DNA of 64,000 bases from NCBI GenBank assembly GCA_949987565.1, contig OX465105.1, forward strand, positions 23,070,653 through 23,134,652, in the 5' to 3' direction. This document shows, one piece after another, positions 20,274 through 31,885 of the stretch. The notes beneath the pieces were generated by a model that worked only from the letters and a program-made list of their open reading frames with translations, did no database searches and was not told the origin of the DNA. Made by a program: the position numbers and the translations under genes. How positions within the stretch are numbered: position 1 is the first letter of the stretch; each line of letters opens with the position of its first letter. The DNA comes from Luidia sarsii (Eukaryota; Echinodermata; Asteroidea; Paxillosida; Luidiidae).

Positions 20274-21419
20274 ATGGCATCAGAACGGTGCAGTGAGGAT
20301 CTACTTTACGTGTTTACGTTTAACAACACCTTGGAGACGGTTTCATTTTGGCTACACACGCCTATTGACGTGACATTTGTAACTGTTGTCATTCCCATCG
20401 TATGGGCCATTGGTGTTGTCAGTAACTTGAGTTTCCTCTTTGTTGTGTTCCGCATGCCCAAGCCACGATCAGAGACTAACATCTACTTAGCCAACCTGGC
20501 CATTGCTGACTTCCTCTATTTGAATGCTTTTGCTGTCTTCCACGTTTGGGCTTACAAATCTTCACCGGTGGTAGATCAATACCCATTTGTGAGTACTGCA
20601 GATTGCGTTCGAAGATCCATTCTGATAAACATTGGTTACTACACTGGCATCATACTGGTAACTATGGTTTCCTATGAGAGATACCTTGCCCTGTGTCATC
20701 CCATTGGACATCTTAGAATGCGTGGCCAACGACGGACTTACAGAATGGTTGGCGTCTGCTGGCTGGTCGGATTGATTATATCGGGAGCGATACTGCCCGC
20801 TCAAGCAATCTTTGAAAGGTTCTGTTTAATCTGGCCCAACACTGGTAACTACCAAGGCTTCCCTACACAAATTGGCCATTGCACCTCAGTAAACCCGTGG
20901 GCATGGCACCTACAATCAGCACTCGAGACCGTGACCTGGCTGGTGGCAGTGCCGTCCAATGTGTACATGTACATCCGCATCATACGCGTACTCAACCGAC
21001 GAACAAGTGGGAATGCTGTCAACAGGCAGCGGAACATTCACAGCAGAAACCAAGTTGCCAAGATGCTGGTGGTCAATGGCATTGTCTTCTTCCTCTGTCA
21101 GACCCCTTACATGATAATCTTTTTCACAGACTGGGTCTGTTCCCTTGCTGGGGTTCACAATCCACTGGATGCGGCGCTGGGATATTTCAGTCGGTTGATT
21201 GCCGTCACTCCACTGACTGTAAACTCCTGCATTAATCCTTTGATCTACAGCGCCGTGAGCTCTCAGTACCGGGCCGCCTTTGTCCAGGCTTTCTGGCCAA
21301 AGGGCCGGCCGAGGCAACGACCTTCTTACCATCTACCTCCAACAATCAACCACCTTGGGAAAGAGGCTAAAAGCTTGGAAACCTGCATGACCGAGGAGAC
21401 AATTACTGCTCAACTCTGA
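20274..21419 (+). CDS. GPCR-3: intronless class A (TRH-receptor-like) GPCR
   Basis: A complete 381-residue receptor. I use the ATG at 20274 because the longer open frame upstream begins only with TTG and this ATG aligns with the starts of the paralogues. N-terminus MASERCSED with an Asn-Asn-Thr sequon (N17). Landmarks: TM1 Asn51, TM2 LANLAIAD (Asp79), TM3 Cys111, ERY 135-137, ECL2 Cys184 in CLIWP, TM6 FFLCQTPY (Gln276), TM7 NPLIY 321-325, helix 8 SQYRAAFVQAF. It differs from its sisters in ending Thr-Ala-Gln-Leu, which does not fit the class I PDZ pattern. The TM6 and TM7-helix 8 blocks match GPCR-2 almost base for base. Confidence 0.94.
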   Translation: MASERCSEDLLYVFTFNNTLETVSFWLHTPIDVTFVTVVIPIVWAIGVVSNLSFLFVVFRMPKPRSETNIYLANLAIADFLYLNAFAVFHVWAYKSSPVVDQYPFVSTADCVRRSILINIGYYTGIILVTMVSYERYLALCHPIGHLRMRGQRRTYRMVGVCWLVGLIISGAILPAQAIFERFCLIWPNTGNYQGFPTQIGHCTSVNPWAWHLQSALETVTWLVAVPSNVYMYIRIIRVLNRRTSGNAVNRQRNIHSRNQVAKMLVVNGIVFFLCQTPYMIIFFTDWVCSLAGVHNPLDAALGYFSRLIAVTPLTVNSCINPLIYSAVSSQYRAAFVQAFWPKGRPRQRPSYHLPPTINHLGKEAKSLETCMTEETITAQL

Positions 21420-23856
21420 GATTGTGTAAAATCAAACGAGAAGGAACTGTGATCTTTGAGTAACACAAATTTCAATCCAGCACTTTACAACTGTCAATAT
21501 TTATTTTATTTTTTTAATTTTTTTTGGGGGGGGCATTTTGGTCAACTGTGCCCCTTTTCTCACCTAGACTTGCTAAACTACGGTACACTGTAACAGTGAG
21601 TTGTACATGTAACTGATGAAAAGCAAAGAAATATAAGGTTAAATGATTAATGGTTTAGCTGGCGCCCCCACCCTGGCAAAGACAAGTTGACTATTTGGGA
21701 AGGCCACCATCTAAGGGCTGGATACATGTAGCTCAGATTGTAAGGGTGCTGGTATGCAAAACCAGAGGCACTGTATCAGGTTCAAATCCCAGTCCAGTCA
21801 AAGTTTTCTTTGCCATTTTACATAAAATACAGTCGTCCAAAAGTTACCAGGCAGTTTTTCCTGTTTTTGTTTAACCTGTATAAGAACCTGTTTCAGAAAG
21901 GAAATTTGGATTAAATCAACAGATTGATAATGAATATCCAGCAGGTTGACACTGTATATATCTCTAAATCTGCAAAATGTGGAAACAAAATGTAAACCTA
22001 TGGGTTGTGTCTTTCGAAATGGAATCTGAATGAATACAAAATACAAGTCAGTATATCATGTCTTGTACAGTGCATACCATATTTGGGAGGGCACAATTGT
22101 TTTATCTTCTTGATTGCAAGAACGGTGTTGCAAAGGAGACTTTCAAATCATGCCCTACATCTCTTGCAATTCTCAGCACTTGAACCCATTTCTAAAAGAC
22201 CACAATTTGAAATAGGCAAACTGGGGCACAATGGAGATGATCATATTATACATGCACATGTAGGTCATCAGAGCCTGGCAGATGGAGCACGATTTCCAAA
22301 TATTCCCCCTGTCCATCCAGGTTGCAGTCCAATAATGAGAAACACTCAGATGACACTTGATGACATTATGCCTTTGAAAAAAGTCCGGCTAAGATTGAAA
22401 CGAGGCTCGCAAACTTCTTATGATTTATATACAGTATCTACAATTGAAGTCATCCAAGTCAGTAAAGCATTTTGTGGCACTTTTTGTGTTAAATTTCCTT
22501 TCTTCCTTATGTCCAAAAAAACTGCTACCGGTACATGTACCGGTACATCAAAGGGGTTTATTGGTGTGAATAAGGAGTATGTACATGTACCTTAACCCTA
22601 ACCCCCTAGTGCTGCGTTTTATTCAGATGCAAACAACCAATTGAAAACATGGCTACAGCAGTTCAGGGATCGCACAAAGTGGATGCAGCTTTTTCAAACA
22701 AATAAATAAATAAAATCAAAAATTAAAATGGGAACTTTTCAACAATAAAAAAAAATCGGGTATATTTTGTCCAAACATTTGTGTTTTATGTAATTTGGGA
22801 TCAGCCAATTGATGTAATTTTTTTTTTGCCATTTGGCACCAATGGCATTTACTTATTACACTAGTAACGGAATAATGTTTGCTATAATCTCCGCATTTTG
22901 GCTGAAACAAAAAAAATATTTAGGGCATTGAACTGGCATGGTACAGGGCTTTGTTCAGTCGGAATAGGTACAGCACAAAGCGAATGTGGCAATTGCCAGC
23001 TAAACCCAGCCTAAATCTCAGCAACTTTTGCAGATTCTTCTGCTCTGTCCATCACAACGTTTAAGAGAAGACAGTCCAAGGGTAGAGGAATATGCGTCCC
23101 TTGGCAATTGTGTCCAGTAGTTGCTCTGGAATGTAACTCCCATTCAGGGAAAATGTGATAGTGTAGGCCTTTTATGCTGAGCCCACTATCATAGGCATAC
23201 AGAAGACGACTTTAACCTGGTACATGTACCGGGGGTAACTTGATTAATGCCCTCACCTATCCCAGTCAAGTGGATAATGGACGCCCTGAATTCTGAGCGG
23301 ACTGCGCTGGAAACAAACGTCAGGGGGAGACTGTTTAAAGACCCCACCTCCGACAATACACATGACTTTCGCACTCTTCCACAAAGTGATTTCGCTCGCT
23401 AAATGCAATTCTCTCTTGATCACATTGGGGCTGTCAGTGATGTCACCATTCAAACTGATAGTGTCAATGGCACAATAAACAAGTGTGGCCAGTTGACGAG
23501 ACAACGCAGAAGAGTTTCCCACCATCTGCCCAGGTCCCACAGAAGCTCTCTGTTCTTCCCTTATCTAATTTACGTTCAGATGGTTAATAAGTGCCATCTC
23601 TGCCTATCAAAAACACCTGGGCAATTTGAATTTGTCAAAACGTGCTTGCAATCGCATGCATGCCAGCACACAGGCAGTTGGGAAAGAAACTGAAAAGGCT
23701 TTGGGCGGAAACTATCGGTGTGAGCTTTCCAGAGGTGGAAGGGATCAGGGTGTGGTACCCAGGAGAGTGTACGCCCAGGACAGAGGCCCGGCAAGCCCCA
23801 AGAGCCCGGGGCTGATCCTGCGCGAGTCTGTGGGCTCACAAGGTGCATTATTGATC
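21420..23856. other. Spacer between GPCR-3 and GPCR-4
   Basis: Holds a SINE (21680-21830) and a lone left end of the telomere-like foldback family (CCTTAACCCTAACCCCCTA at about 22,591-22,609). The rest is AT-rich. A 196-codon open stretch around 22.0-22.6 kb has no ATG near its start and no recognisable domain. Confidence 0.75.
21680..21830 (+). mobile_element. tRNA-derived SINE (GGATAGCTCAG family), well preserved
   Basis: 5' segment GACAAGTTGACTATTTGGG, then TGTAGCTCAGATTGTAAGGG (A-box), TGGTATGCAAAACCAGAGGC, B-box GGTTCAAATCCCAGTCC and tail GTCAAAGTTTTCTTTGCC. A CATGTA insertion lies just before the A-box. Confidence 0.8.
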
Positions 23857-24951
23857 ATGGGAGCTGGCATGACGTCTGGTGAGTGCCATGGGGAAATGAC
23901 TCTCAATATCACGGAGGAGTATGCCTCTCAGTGGCTCTACACTTACGCCGATACCGTTATTATAACCATCTTCATTCCAATCATTTGGTGCCTCGGCATT
24001 CTGTCCAATGCCAGTTTCATTTACGTCGTCTATCGTGTGCCCCAGATGAGATCAGAGACCAACATATACTTGCTAAACTTGGCCGTCACCGACGTGGCAT
24101 ATCTGAGCTGCTTTTCCACAATCTACATCCTGAGCTACAAAGTCTCGCCGGTGATATACCACTTCCAGCTACCCAACTCAGCGGCGTGCGCAATCTACTT
24201 CATGACCGTCAATACGTGCTACTATGCCGGCATAGTGTTAGTCACCATGGTGACATATGAGAGGTATCTAGCACTGTGCCATCCTATCAGACACCTGCAG
24301 AGGCGAAGTCACAGACGGACTTGCAAAATTGTTGCCATGTGCTGGCTGGTGGGGTTGACATTTGCCGGAGCAATTCTCCCGGATGTCATTATTTCACAAT
24401 GGTTCTGCGTACGGTGGCCCGCCAGCAGTGTCTATGCCGAGTTTCCCTCCCCAGTTGCGGTATGTTCCTCGGTACAGCCCTGGGTGAGGAAGTACCTCGC
24501 ACCACTTGAAAACATCCCGTGGGTCGCAACACTGTTATGCAACATTTATATGTACGTCCGGATCGTGCATGCGCTGAACACGCGCACAGGCAGCCATCGC
24601 AGCGACGGGAGCCAAGAGAATTGCAAAGTCCGCAACCAGGTGGCCAAAATGCTGGTGGTAAACGGCGTGGTGTTCTTCCTCTGCCAGATCCCCTACACCA
24701 TGCTCTACACGATAGACTGGATCTGTGACATGTTCCAGTTGTGGCATCCACTGGCCTATGCGCCCGGCTACGTGCTACAATGGGTGGCCGAAGTCCCCAT
24801 TCTCTTGAACTCCTGCGTGAATCCGCTGATTTACAACGCCATGAGCTCCCAGTACCAAGCGGCATTCAGAAAGGCCTTCTGCCTGAGGGTTAGCCCGAGG
24901 CGGCCAGGGTCTGGCCAAAGCTCCGGCGAGACGAGCCAAACCAGACTGTGA
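23857..24951 (+). CDS. GPCR-4: intronless class A (TRH-receptor-like) GPCR
   Basis: A complete 364-residue receptor. The ATG at 23857 gives MGAGMTSGEC, the same start as GPCR-1; the 77 codons of open frame upstream start with TTG and have no homology. Sequon at N17. Landmarks: TM1 Asn51, TM2 LLNLAVTD (Asp79), TM3 Cys111, ERY 135-137, ECL2 Cys184 in CVRWP, TM6 FFLCQIPY (Gln277), TM7 NPLIY 322-326, helix 8 SQYQAAFRKAF. The tail is short and ends Ser-Gln-Thr-Arg-Leu, a class I PDZ-ligand pattern. GC content at third positions is higher than in GPCR-2 and GPCR-3, as in GPCR-1 and GPCR-5. Confidence 0.94.
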   Translation: MGAGMTSGECHGEMTLNITEEYASQWLYTYADTVIITIFIPIIWCLGILSNASFIYVVYRVPQMRSETNIYLLNLAVTDVAYLSCFSTIYILSYKVSPVIYHFQLPNSAACAIYFMTVNTCYYAGIVLVTMVTYERYLALCHPIRHLQRRSHRRTCKIVAMCWLVGLTFAGAILPDVIISQWFCVRWPASSVYAEFPSPVAVCSSVQPWVRKYLAPLENIPWVATLLCNIYMYVRIVHALNTRTGSHRSDGSQENCKVRNQVAKMLVVNGVVFFLCQIPYTMLYTIDWICDMFQLWHPLAYAPGYVLQWVAEVPILLNSCVNPLIYNAMSSQYQAAFRKAFCLRVSPRRPGSGQSSGETSQTRL

Positions 24952-25704
24952 TCACCGTGCCATTTTCACGCTCACCAGTTATGGTCTACCGTACACTGTG
25001 CCACATCCACCCCCTCTTCACTGTACAGTACATGTCCCTTCCATAATCATGAAGGCACTTTAACGATACCAAAAACTGAATTTGACATTTCAAGCCCGAA
25101 AATTGAAGTCTAATTGAAGTATATTTTGGGTGGGTATCGAATCCTTTTCAATTTTTTTTATTTTACCACAAGATTCATGGCAGGATCGAGCAGAAGATCC
25201 GTCTGGAAGGTGAACCCATAAAGACCTTAAAGAATATAAAGACCAATAGAACCCGGCTACTTCTGTGAATTTCCATTGATATTGAAATGCACGTTCAGAT
25301 GTGTGTTACTTTTGGAAAGTGACTGAAACTGAGGGGACAGATCTTGGGCTAATCATTTTAGCTACGTATTGCATTAATCATTCCTGGGAAGTGTTTTTCC
25401 TCCCCCCTGAAATTGGTCCACATTTACAGCATGGAGACACTCCTACAAGTTGTATAAAGCAAGCTGTAAGTATGCTTCGTCATTTTCTTAACAGTTCCGT
25501 TTAGAATGCCATTCATCTTCATGTAAGATCTGTATGGGCCTGTGATGTGCGTGCTTGGGTTTGGCCTTCGTGGCTCAACTAAACAATGTTGCTTCATCCC
25601 TTACCCTGCATGGACAACCATTTGAAATCAGCTCTACATTTATAGCTGTCTTTGTCCACTGGTTGTAGTAGTGGGTTCCTGAAATAAATGACCTTGATTG
25701 TATG

Positions 25705-25815
25705 TACTTTGAGAAAGGTCCTGCTAGGATCGAAACGTCAGGCCCACTAAATTTTGAGATTTGCATTTTGGTAATTTTAGTCAGTAAGCAGTTTGCGACA
25801 TTTTTGTATACACTT
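25705..25815. repeat. GATCCTAGCAGGACC repeat
   Basis: GAGAAAGGTCCTGCTAGGATCG, CGTCAGGCCCACTAAATTTTG, TTTTGGTAATTTTAGTCAG and GCGACATTTTTGTATACAC occur in the standard order: a clean half-copy. Confidence 0.75.
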
Positions 25816-25860
25816 TGATTGTACAGTGTATGTACTGTTAATTCCAACTACCGTAGGGCG

Positions 25861-25986
25861 CGTCCAAAAGTTTGCAACACATTGGCCAATCACAATGTTT
25901 GGGATCTGTCAACCTTTTCCAGCTGCACTTTTGGTCGACAGATTCCGTGCATTGTGATTGGCCAATGTGTTGCAAACTCTTGGAGC
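25861..25986. repeat. Long hairpin, about 45-bp stem
   Basis: AGTTTGCAACACATTGGCCA (from 25869) and the following AATCACAATG are matched exactly by their inverse ending at 25978. Pairing continues inward with GGATCTGTC / GACAGATTCC and outward with TCCAAAAG / CTTGGAG. The loop is about 20 bases (CTTTTCCAGCTGC region). It could be a small foldback transposon or a source of hairpin RNA. Confidence 0.75.
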
Positions 25987-26177
25987 CAAACTGTTAGGAA
26001 TCACCCAAATTGGTGAAGCTGCAGTACAATGCACGTACATGGGGGATTACTTCTGCCATAATGTCTGTGCTCAAAGGCACACTCCGTAGCCATGACCGTT
26101 TTCCTTGTTGCATTGTTGGAATGTTGTAGTACATGTATGTAGTTAGATGCATACTGCGTACGGTAGAGATACATATA

Positions 26178-26639
26178 TGTGACCCGGCACAGCATAATGA
26201 GGAATAAACCCCACTTTTGAGATTTTGAGATTTTCTAATGACGTGAAAGAGTATACCATTAGCTTTCAAATGATATCAAAATTATTTCCGTGTGAACTTT
26301 GTTGTAAATAGTACAAGGGGACTTCGCTCGTTCATTTGGTTCCAGACACAATATAGCAGCGCCATTCTAACTCCTCGAAAGCGGCCATTCAAAAAGGCAG
26401 GAACTTTACATTTTCATGAAAACAGTACACAAACACTCCCTTGAAATCCTTGTTTTTTCAACATTTAGAGACGGATTTCGGAAAAATCCTTTGGACATAA
26501 TATCCTCCAATACATTAACTTTCCGAAAAAAGAAAGAAAAAAAATTCGAATTGAGAAGATACTTTGACAACAGGCGTTGTTTACGGTACTCAAAAAGGGT
26601 TTTGGTGGGATATTCCTCATGTCGCTGTGCTGGGTCACA
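26178..26639. mobile_element. TGTGACCCGGCACA MITE with 2-bp TSD, long copy
   Basis: Ends TGTGACCCGGCACAGC and GCTGTGCTGGGTCACA are inverse repeats. The flanks are TA on both sides (26176-26177 and 26640-26641). The interior shares AATCTCAAAAGTGGGG-type and TTTCAAATGATATCAAA words with shorter copies at 33046-33289 and 52696-52949, here in the opposite orientation. It is non-coding. Confidence 0.85.
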
Positions 26640-28144
26640 TACAGATGTACCAACGGGTCTACATGTACATGTCTTGGGATGCATACTGGCACAGTAGTCG
26701 AACCAAGAATTTATTTAATTGACTGGTTTTCTACTTCTAAATTCTCAAGCTATTGGTGCTGCATGTAGCTTAGAGCCACACTGAGTGATGAAGTGGACAG
26801 ATATTCATAGCACCAAGCCAAATAGAAACGTGCGAACCAGTTCTTGGTTGTGAGCGCTAATTCACAACCCGTTTTCTTGTGGGGTTTGCACGGATGATTC
26901 AAAGGGACTGAAGAATTTTACTTGGTCAACAACATGTCAAGTGTAGGTGTTTCAGTGTATTTGTTCTGCACTCTTGCAGCTTGTATGTCATCAAATGCAC
27001 TTAGGTACATGTACATGTAAGCAGGACAGAATATGCCGTCGGATTTTGTGAATGGTATTCTGCATATGGTCCAAGCAGGACACAAGATCTGTCCTGTACA
27101 ATGTACACGTACATGTACATGCCATATTTAAGTGCAGCCCTCTCAATATAGAGGAGGGCCCACTGTTTTGCTGGTAGCAGGGTTTTTCTCAATTCTGGGC
27201 TAGGATCAAAATTGTGGGGCCCTCTCCCTTTTCTTAAATCTGTACATGTACATGTATGTATTTTGGTCATTTTAGTCAGTAAGCACTTTACATCAGTTTT
27301 GCACTTTCAAAGTTTTGTTACTTTCAGTGTAGCCATGCAAATGCACTTTTATGCACACATGTACATAGCCCACTATTTGTTTTCTTTGTTCTTGTTTGGC
27401 TATACATGTAGTACATGTACGGTAGCATGCTGATGCTCACTGTCATTTCCTGCACTTTTAGTTACATGTAGTTAACTACTGTACCGTACATGTACATGTA
27501 CACATGTACATGTATGTAAGTGACTGCATTGCTAAAATCTCTACAAACAAAACTCAATATTGATTAGTCATTGTTGACTGACAAATTCACCTTCCAGCAA
27601 TTACTGTGTACAGATTACTCCAATATGGAATTAAATAGACTAACAATATCAATTAGAAAACATACTGTATGTACATATTATGTACTGTACATGTAATGAA
27701 TATATGCATGTAATGTGCATTTTATACAATGTATGACATAGGATTGTATAATATTTACTAGTGAATACATATTTTTGTACACGGACATGTATATCTTGCA
27801 AGGCTTGTACCAATTGTACGTGTAGAATTAAGGCAGAATTGTGAAAGAGGTTAACACTAAAATTGCATTCAATTAGTTTCCCAGGTAGAACCAGGTTACC
27901 CCAAAGTGACCGAGTTTTCATACTAGGTAAGGGTAAAAAATCCTCGAAAGACACAGAGTTGCCCTGGAAACCAATTCAATACACCTTGGATTTTGGAGGA
28001 TAATCCAGTTGCAAAAAAAACCTTGGGAAACGGTTGTCATGGTTGTGAAATTGGGACTTTTTCAAGCCGAATAGAACCTTATTTGCAATGTAGGTTCAGT
28101 GGCTGATTATCGAGGCCCATGGTTGGGGACAGAATGATTTTTAT

Positions 28145-28200
28145 GGCCGGGGAGACTTTGTTTTGATCCCAGCAGGACCTTTCTCAAAGGCAGAATGTTC
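28145..28200. repeat. GATCCTAGCAGGACC repeat fragment
   Basis: TTTTGATCCCAGCAGGACC followed by TTTCTCAAAGGCAGAATG. Confidence 0.55.
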
Positions 28201-28309
28201 AGATACTAAACATGTAGTACCGAGATCAGACAAGTGCCCAAAGTCAATCAAACATTCAATCAAACAGAACCCCACATTCTCATTTCAAAGGGAAGTCTGC
28301 GGCTAGATG

Positions 28310-28345
28310 TTTTGTTTGTCTGTCTGTTTGTTTGTTTGTTTGTTT
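28310..28345. repeat. (TTTG)n microsatellite
   Basis: About 8 TTTG units with TCTG variants at the left, running into a T/G-rich tail. Confidence 0.9.
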
Positions 28346-29084
28346 TTTGGGGAGGGGTAATATTTGGCAAAAGTAAAAGGGCTTGCCCAATGGCAAACAC
28401 ATGATTGTGTGACATGCATGTTAGCGAATGCGGCCACAGAAATGCCATCAAATGGATATCGAGGCTCTGAATTAATTGACAACGGCTTCAGTATACAAAT
28501 ACAGGTATGTCTATGAAAGCTGTCACTACAGGCTGCAGTTAGTAGCTGGTGCCTCTCAATCTGTAGCTTTTACCATAAGGCCTTTGTGCAGGGAAAACTG
28601 CGCAAGACAACTTGGCCATGGCACTCCATATGCACAAGCCAGGCGTAAGGCCGCATTTCGAATGCATTGGCTACTGCTTCAGTTAACCCATGAGTCTATA
28701 GAAGCCTCTGAACACTGGCTTTAGATGAATCGTGCTTGAACTGAAAGCCTTGGCCGAAGGACACTGGCGCAGTGTCGCCATTGAATTCACGACGAAGTTG
28801 TTTTGTAGCCTGGTTGTTTCATGCAGATCTAGAATCAGTGATCCACCCACTGGTGTAGTCCTTGCAATAGGCTGGATCTTGTATGGGTATCCACGGACAG
28901 TTCATTGTTCAAGCACAGGTCCCAAACGATCCAAACAGCCACTTAAGTGTGGAAGTACAGTACATGAATGTTTTAGCAGGAGAAGTCCTCCTTGGCTAGG
29001 ACGGGATTACCAAAAGTATCACCATGAAATGTTTCATTCAACCCCAAAAGTAAAATGAACACTGACTCTGACTGGGAATTTTTT

Positions 29085-29275
29085 AAAACAATTTTGAAAA
29101 ACGGCAAACAAATTTGGGACTTAAACCCTCTTACCATCTGAGCTATCCAGCCCTTAGATGGTGACCTTCACATATGGTCAACTAACTTTGCAGGGGTACC
29201 ATCTGAGCTATCCAGCCCTTAGATGGTGACCTTCACATAATGGTTGACTAACTTTGCAGGGGTGGGGGCACCAGT
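29085..29275 (-). mobile_element. tRNA-derived SINE with internal tandem duplication
   Basis: The minus strand has the GGATAGCTCAGATGG A-box twice, about 65 bases apart (at about 29,204-29,222 and 29,139-29,157). Each is preceded by a copy of the GGTCACCATCTAAGGGCTGG leader. The B-box part is decayed and the tail is TTTGTTTGCC. The duplication is local to this copy. Confidence 0.7.
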
Positions 29276-31739
29276 CAGTCAGAACTATTCAATCATTTAT
29301 TCTCAAAGGATCATGCACCCATTTTCAATCAGTGGGAAACATCATCTTGTTGTGAACCTGGCTATACGATAGCAGTTTGGGGATCACACAAAGTGGATGC
29401 ATCTCTTGAAACTATACTTTCAATAAAAAAACGACAGTGAACTATATTTTCAATCAAACAAATTACAGGAAAGTAAAGGAAAGAACCCTTGAAAATGTAT
29501 CAGACATTAAATGCAAGCGCAGCTTGGAAATGGCAACTAAATTTGATAAATCAAAAACCAAAGATTTGTGCCTGTAAAAGGCAGGCTTTCTCATTTGTGT
29601 CTCACTCTATGATATTTGACTAAAGATCCATGTGAAACATAAGAACGCTTTAGGTAAATGACCATTTGCATTATTAAGAATCTAATTCGATAAGGGTTTT
29701 ACCATAAAATGGATTCAATGATGGATTAATGGAATCCATTCAGCTACCAATGCCCGATATTCATCCAACAGTCGTGGTCACTCTACTTAATTGAATTGCT
29801 CGATATATCCTGAAGAGATTTGGTTGGTTCTGTTGGTTGACTGGGATGACCTGATCACCATCTATTGATAATGGCATGGCCGGGCAGACTTCTGGTAACA
29901 AACTACTGACTCCAAGCCCAAGCCCAAGTTCCATCTCTTGAGTAACAATCTTGAGATATCATGGTCAAACCTGAGCCACGAGTCACAAAAGTTAATAAGT
30001 CTTTTTTGAATTCAACTCTTTCCCTACAACAAGCCCCTGTGGGATGCAATGCAGGTATTCAGGAAATTATTATAGAGTTCAAAGAGATGTACTGCAGGCA
30101 ATATCATAGTGTTCAAAGAGATGCAGAGCATGAGCGGTAGTAATACAGAGCTTACACAATACATGTACATAGTGCAATTCCGGCCGGCAAGCCGTTGGCA
30201 GTGACTTGTTGTAAACCTTTTGCCAAATAAATTCCGTCAGATGTGCATGCTGTATTGGAAACGCATTTAGGCCAGTATTGCTAGAATCACATGAATACGC
30301 CGAGTTGCAGAGTTTAATGGTCAAAGCACAGAGAAGACCATTTGATTAACCCATCTGCGCAAAACTCTGGCACAAGTCTGTAATTTACAGGCATGCAACT
30401 CTTGAATTGTAAAAAAAGAGGAAAATGTCCGAATGAAACTGCGAGCACGAAGCCCTTACGGTGTGTGGTTTGGGGCCTGCTTAAGGGCCCGGGTGCATCT
30501 GTGGTGCATTCTGAGTAGTTTGTGACAACTTATGACTTTGATATAAAAAAAAAAACCCCCCCAAAAACATTTTTTTTTTTTTTTTAATGGCCGAATTAAA
30601 TAAAACACGGAAATCTGCGCATCCGCGGACAAGTTGCATGCCTGAATTTAAACCACTGTCTAGCCATTGCACTCTATCTTACCGTGCACGATTGGCTCAA
30701 AGACAGTTATCTAGTGGTTGTTTGACCCCCCCCCCTCACGAGCCATGCTTCACGTAGTTGAGTCAGAGTCATTGAAAATAGTTCTCGGGTCATACTGAGT
30801 CCAAATCATGTACAAGTCTGTGGGCAGGCAAGAAATCATTAACCTGTAGTTGATAATCTGTGTTTGATATCAATGCTTGTACAGATATTGTATTATTTTA
30901 AATGCGTTCTACCTCTATATCTCTAAGTAAATTTGTCTATCATTAATCATTATACCTATTTATAACTGTATAGATGTATAATTTGCACACATATTATATC
31001 TAAAGTTTATTTAAATTTTTACAGATATACAATATATACAGAAAATAGACACTAGGTGTCTGATCTATTGAATTTTTCAGTAATGTTTGAGTGGTTGTGG
31101 AACTTTGTGTCAATGGTTGTCACAGAAAAGTATTAACTGCACAACAGAAAATGGAGGCTTAAAATGAAAGCTGATTCGTTGTGTCGTAGAATCATTGCGT
31201 ATCATTATCAGGTTCACGAAAATCACAATTGTATTTCAGACAACATCATTGAATCACTCAATGTTAGTATTCCAAACTTGAAAAATGAAAAGAGTTGCCA
31301 CAAATCCTCCTGTGTCAGTAAAGTTATTCAGCACCTATAATTTGTAGCAATATCTTGAGTTTGCCCATCATGATTGGGGGATAATTCCATGATTTCAGGA
31401 TGAGATACATGTATGTACTAAAAAGGATCAAAACATATGAGTTAGTGCATTTTGGTCATTTTAAAGAGTAAGCACTGCAGTTTGTAATTTTGTTTTGTTT
31501 TGGTATTTTACTTGACTTTCAAATGTGTGGCTTTTTGTTAATGACATCATGTGTATATGCTCTATGAGCATCTCCACACACTGTTCAGTGAAGGGATTCC
31601 ATTGCATTGGTTAGGATTTTCAGTGGAATGCCACTGTAACGAACGCCGATATGATTATACCAAACATTCGGCTATAACCAATATGCCCTTCGGCTCCCGA
31701 TGTATATGTCTGTGGATATGTGGCGGCAACTGCTATAAC

Positions 31740-31806
31740 GAATGACCGCTACACCGAACATTTTTTATGGATCCGGGGATGTTCGTTATAGCGATGTTCC
31801 TCTGTA
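31740..31806. mobile_element. Possible Tc1/pogo-type element end
   Basis: GGGGATGTTCGTTATAGCGATGTTCCTCTGTA is, read inversely, TACAGAGGAACATCGCTATAACGAACATCC. This has the CGCTATAACGAAC core common in pogo/Tigger terminal repeats. A weak inverse exists around 31,620-31,690 (GTAACGAACGCCGATATG). No transposase is present. Confidence 0.4.
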
Positions 31807-31885
31807 TTGCAACCTAATTCACTGCAGCAATGACAATCTCTATTTGTCTACTTTTTGGAATGAAAAAAAAAAAGAAGAGTTGGAG

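Larger units (their letters stand above)
24952..30900. other. Spacer after GPCR-4, first part
   Basis: No supported gene. Contains a GATCCTAGCAGGACC copy (25705-25815), a long hairpin (25861-25986), a TGTGACCCGGCACA MITE (26178-26639), dense ACATGTACATGT palindromes (27.0-27.8 kb), a TTTG microsatellite (28310-28345) and a rearranged SINE (29085-29275). Confidence 0.75.

Noticed and set aside
22005..22595. 196-codon plus-strand frame between GPCR-3 and GPCR-4
   Set aside because: Starts with TTG, the first ATG comes late, ends in simple ACCGGTACATGTACC sequence, no domain.
22591..22609. Interstitial telomere repeat
   Set aside because: CCTTAACCCTAACCCCCTA is not a run of TTAGGG units. It equals the left end of the foldback family at 44725.
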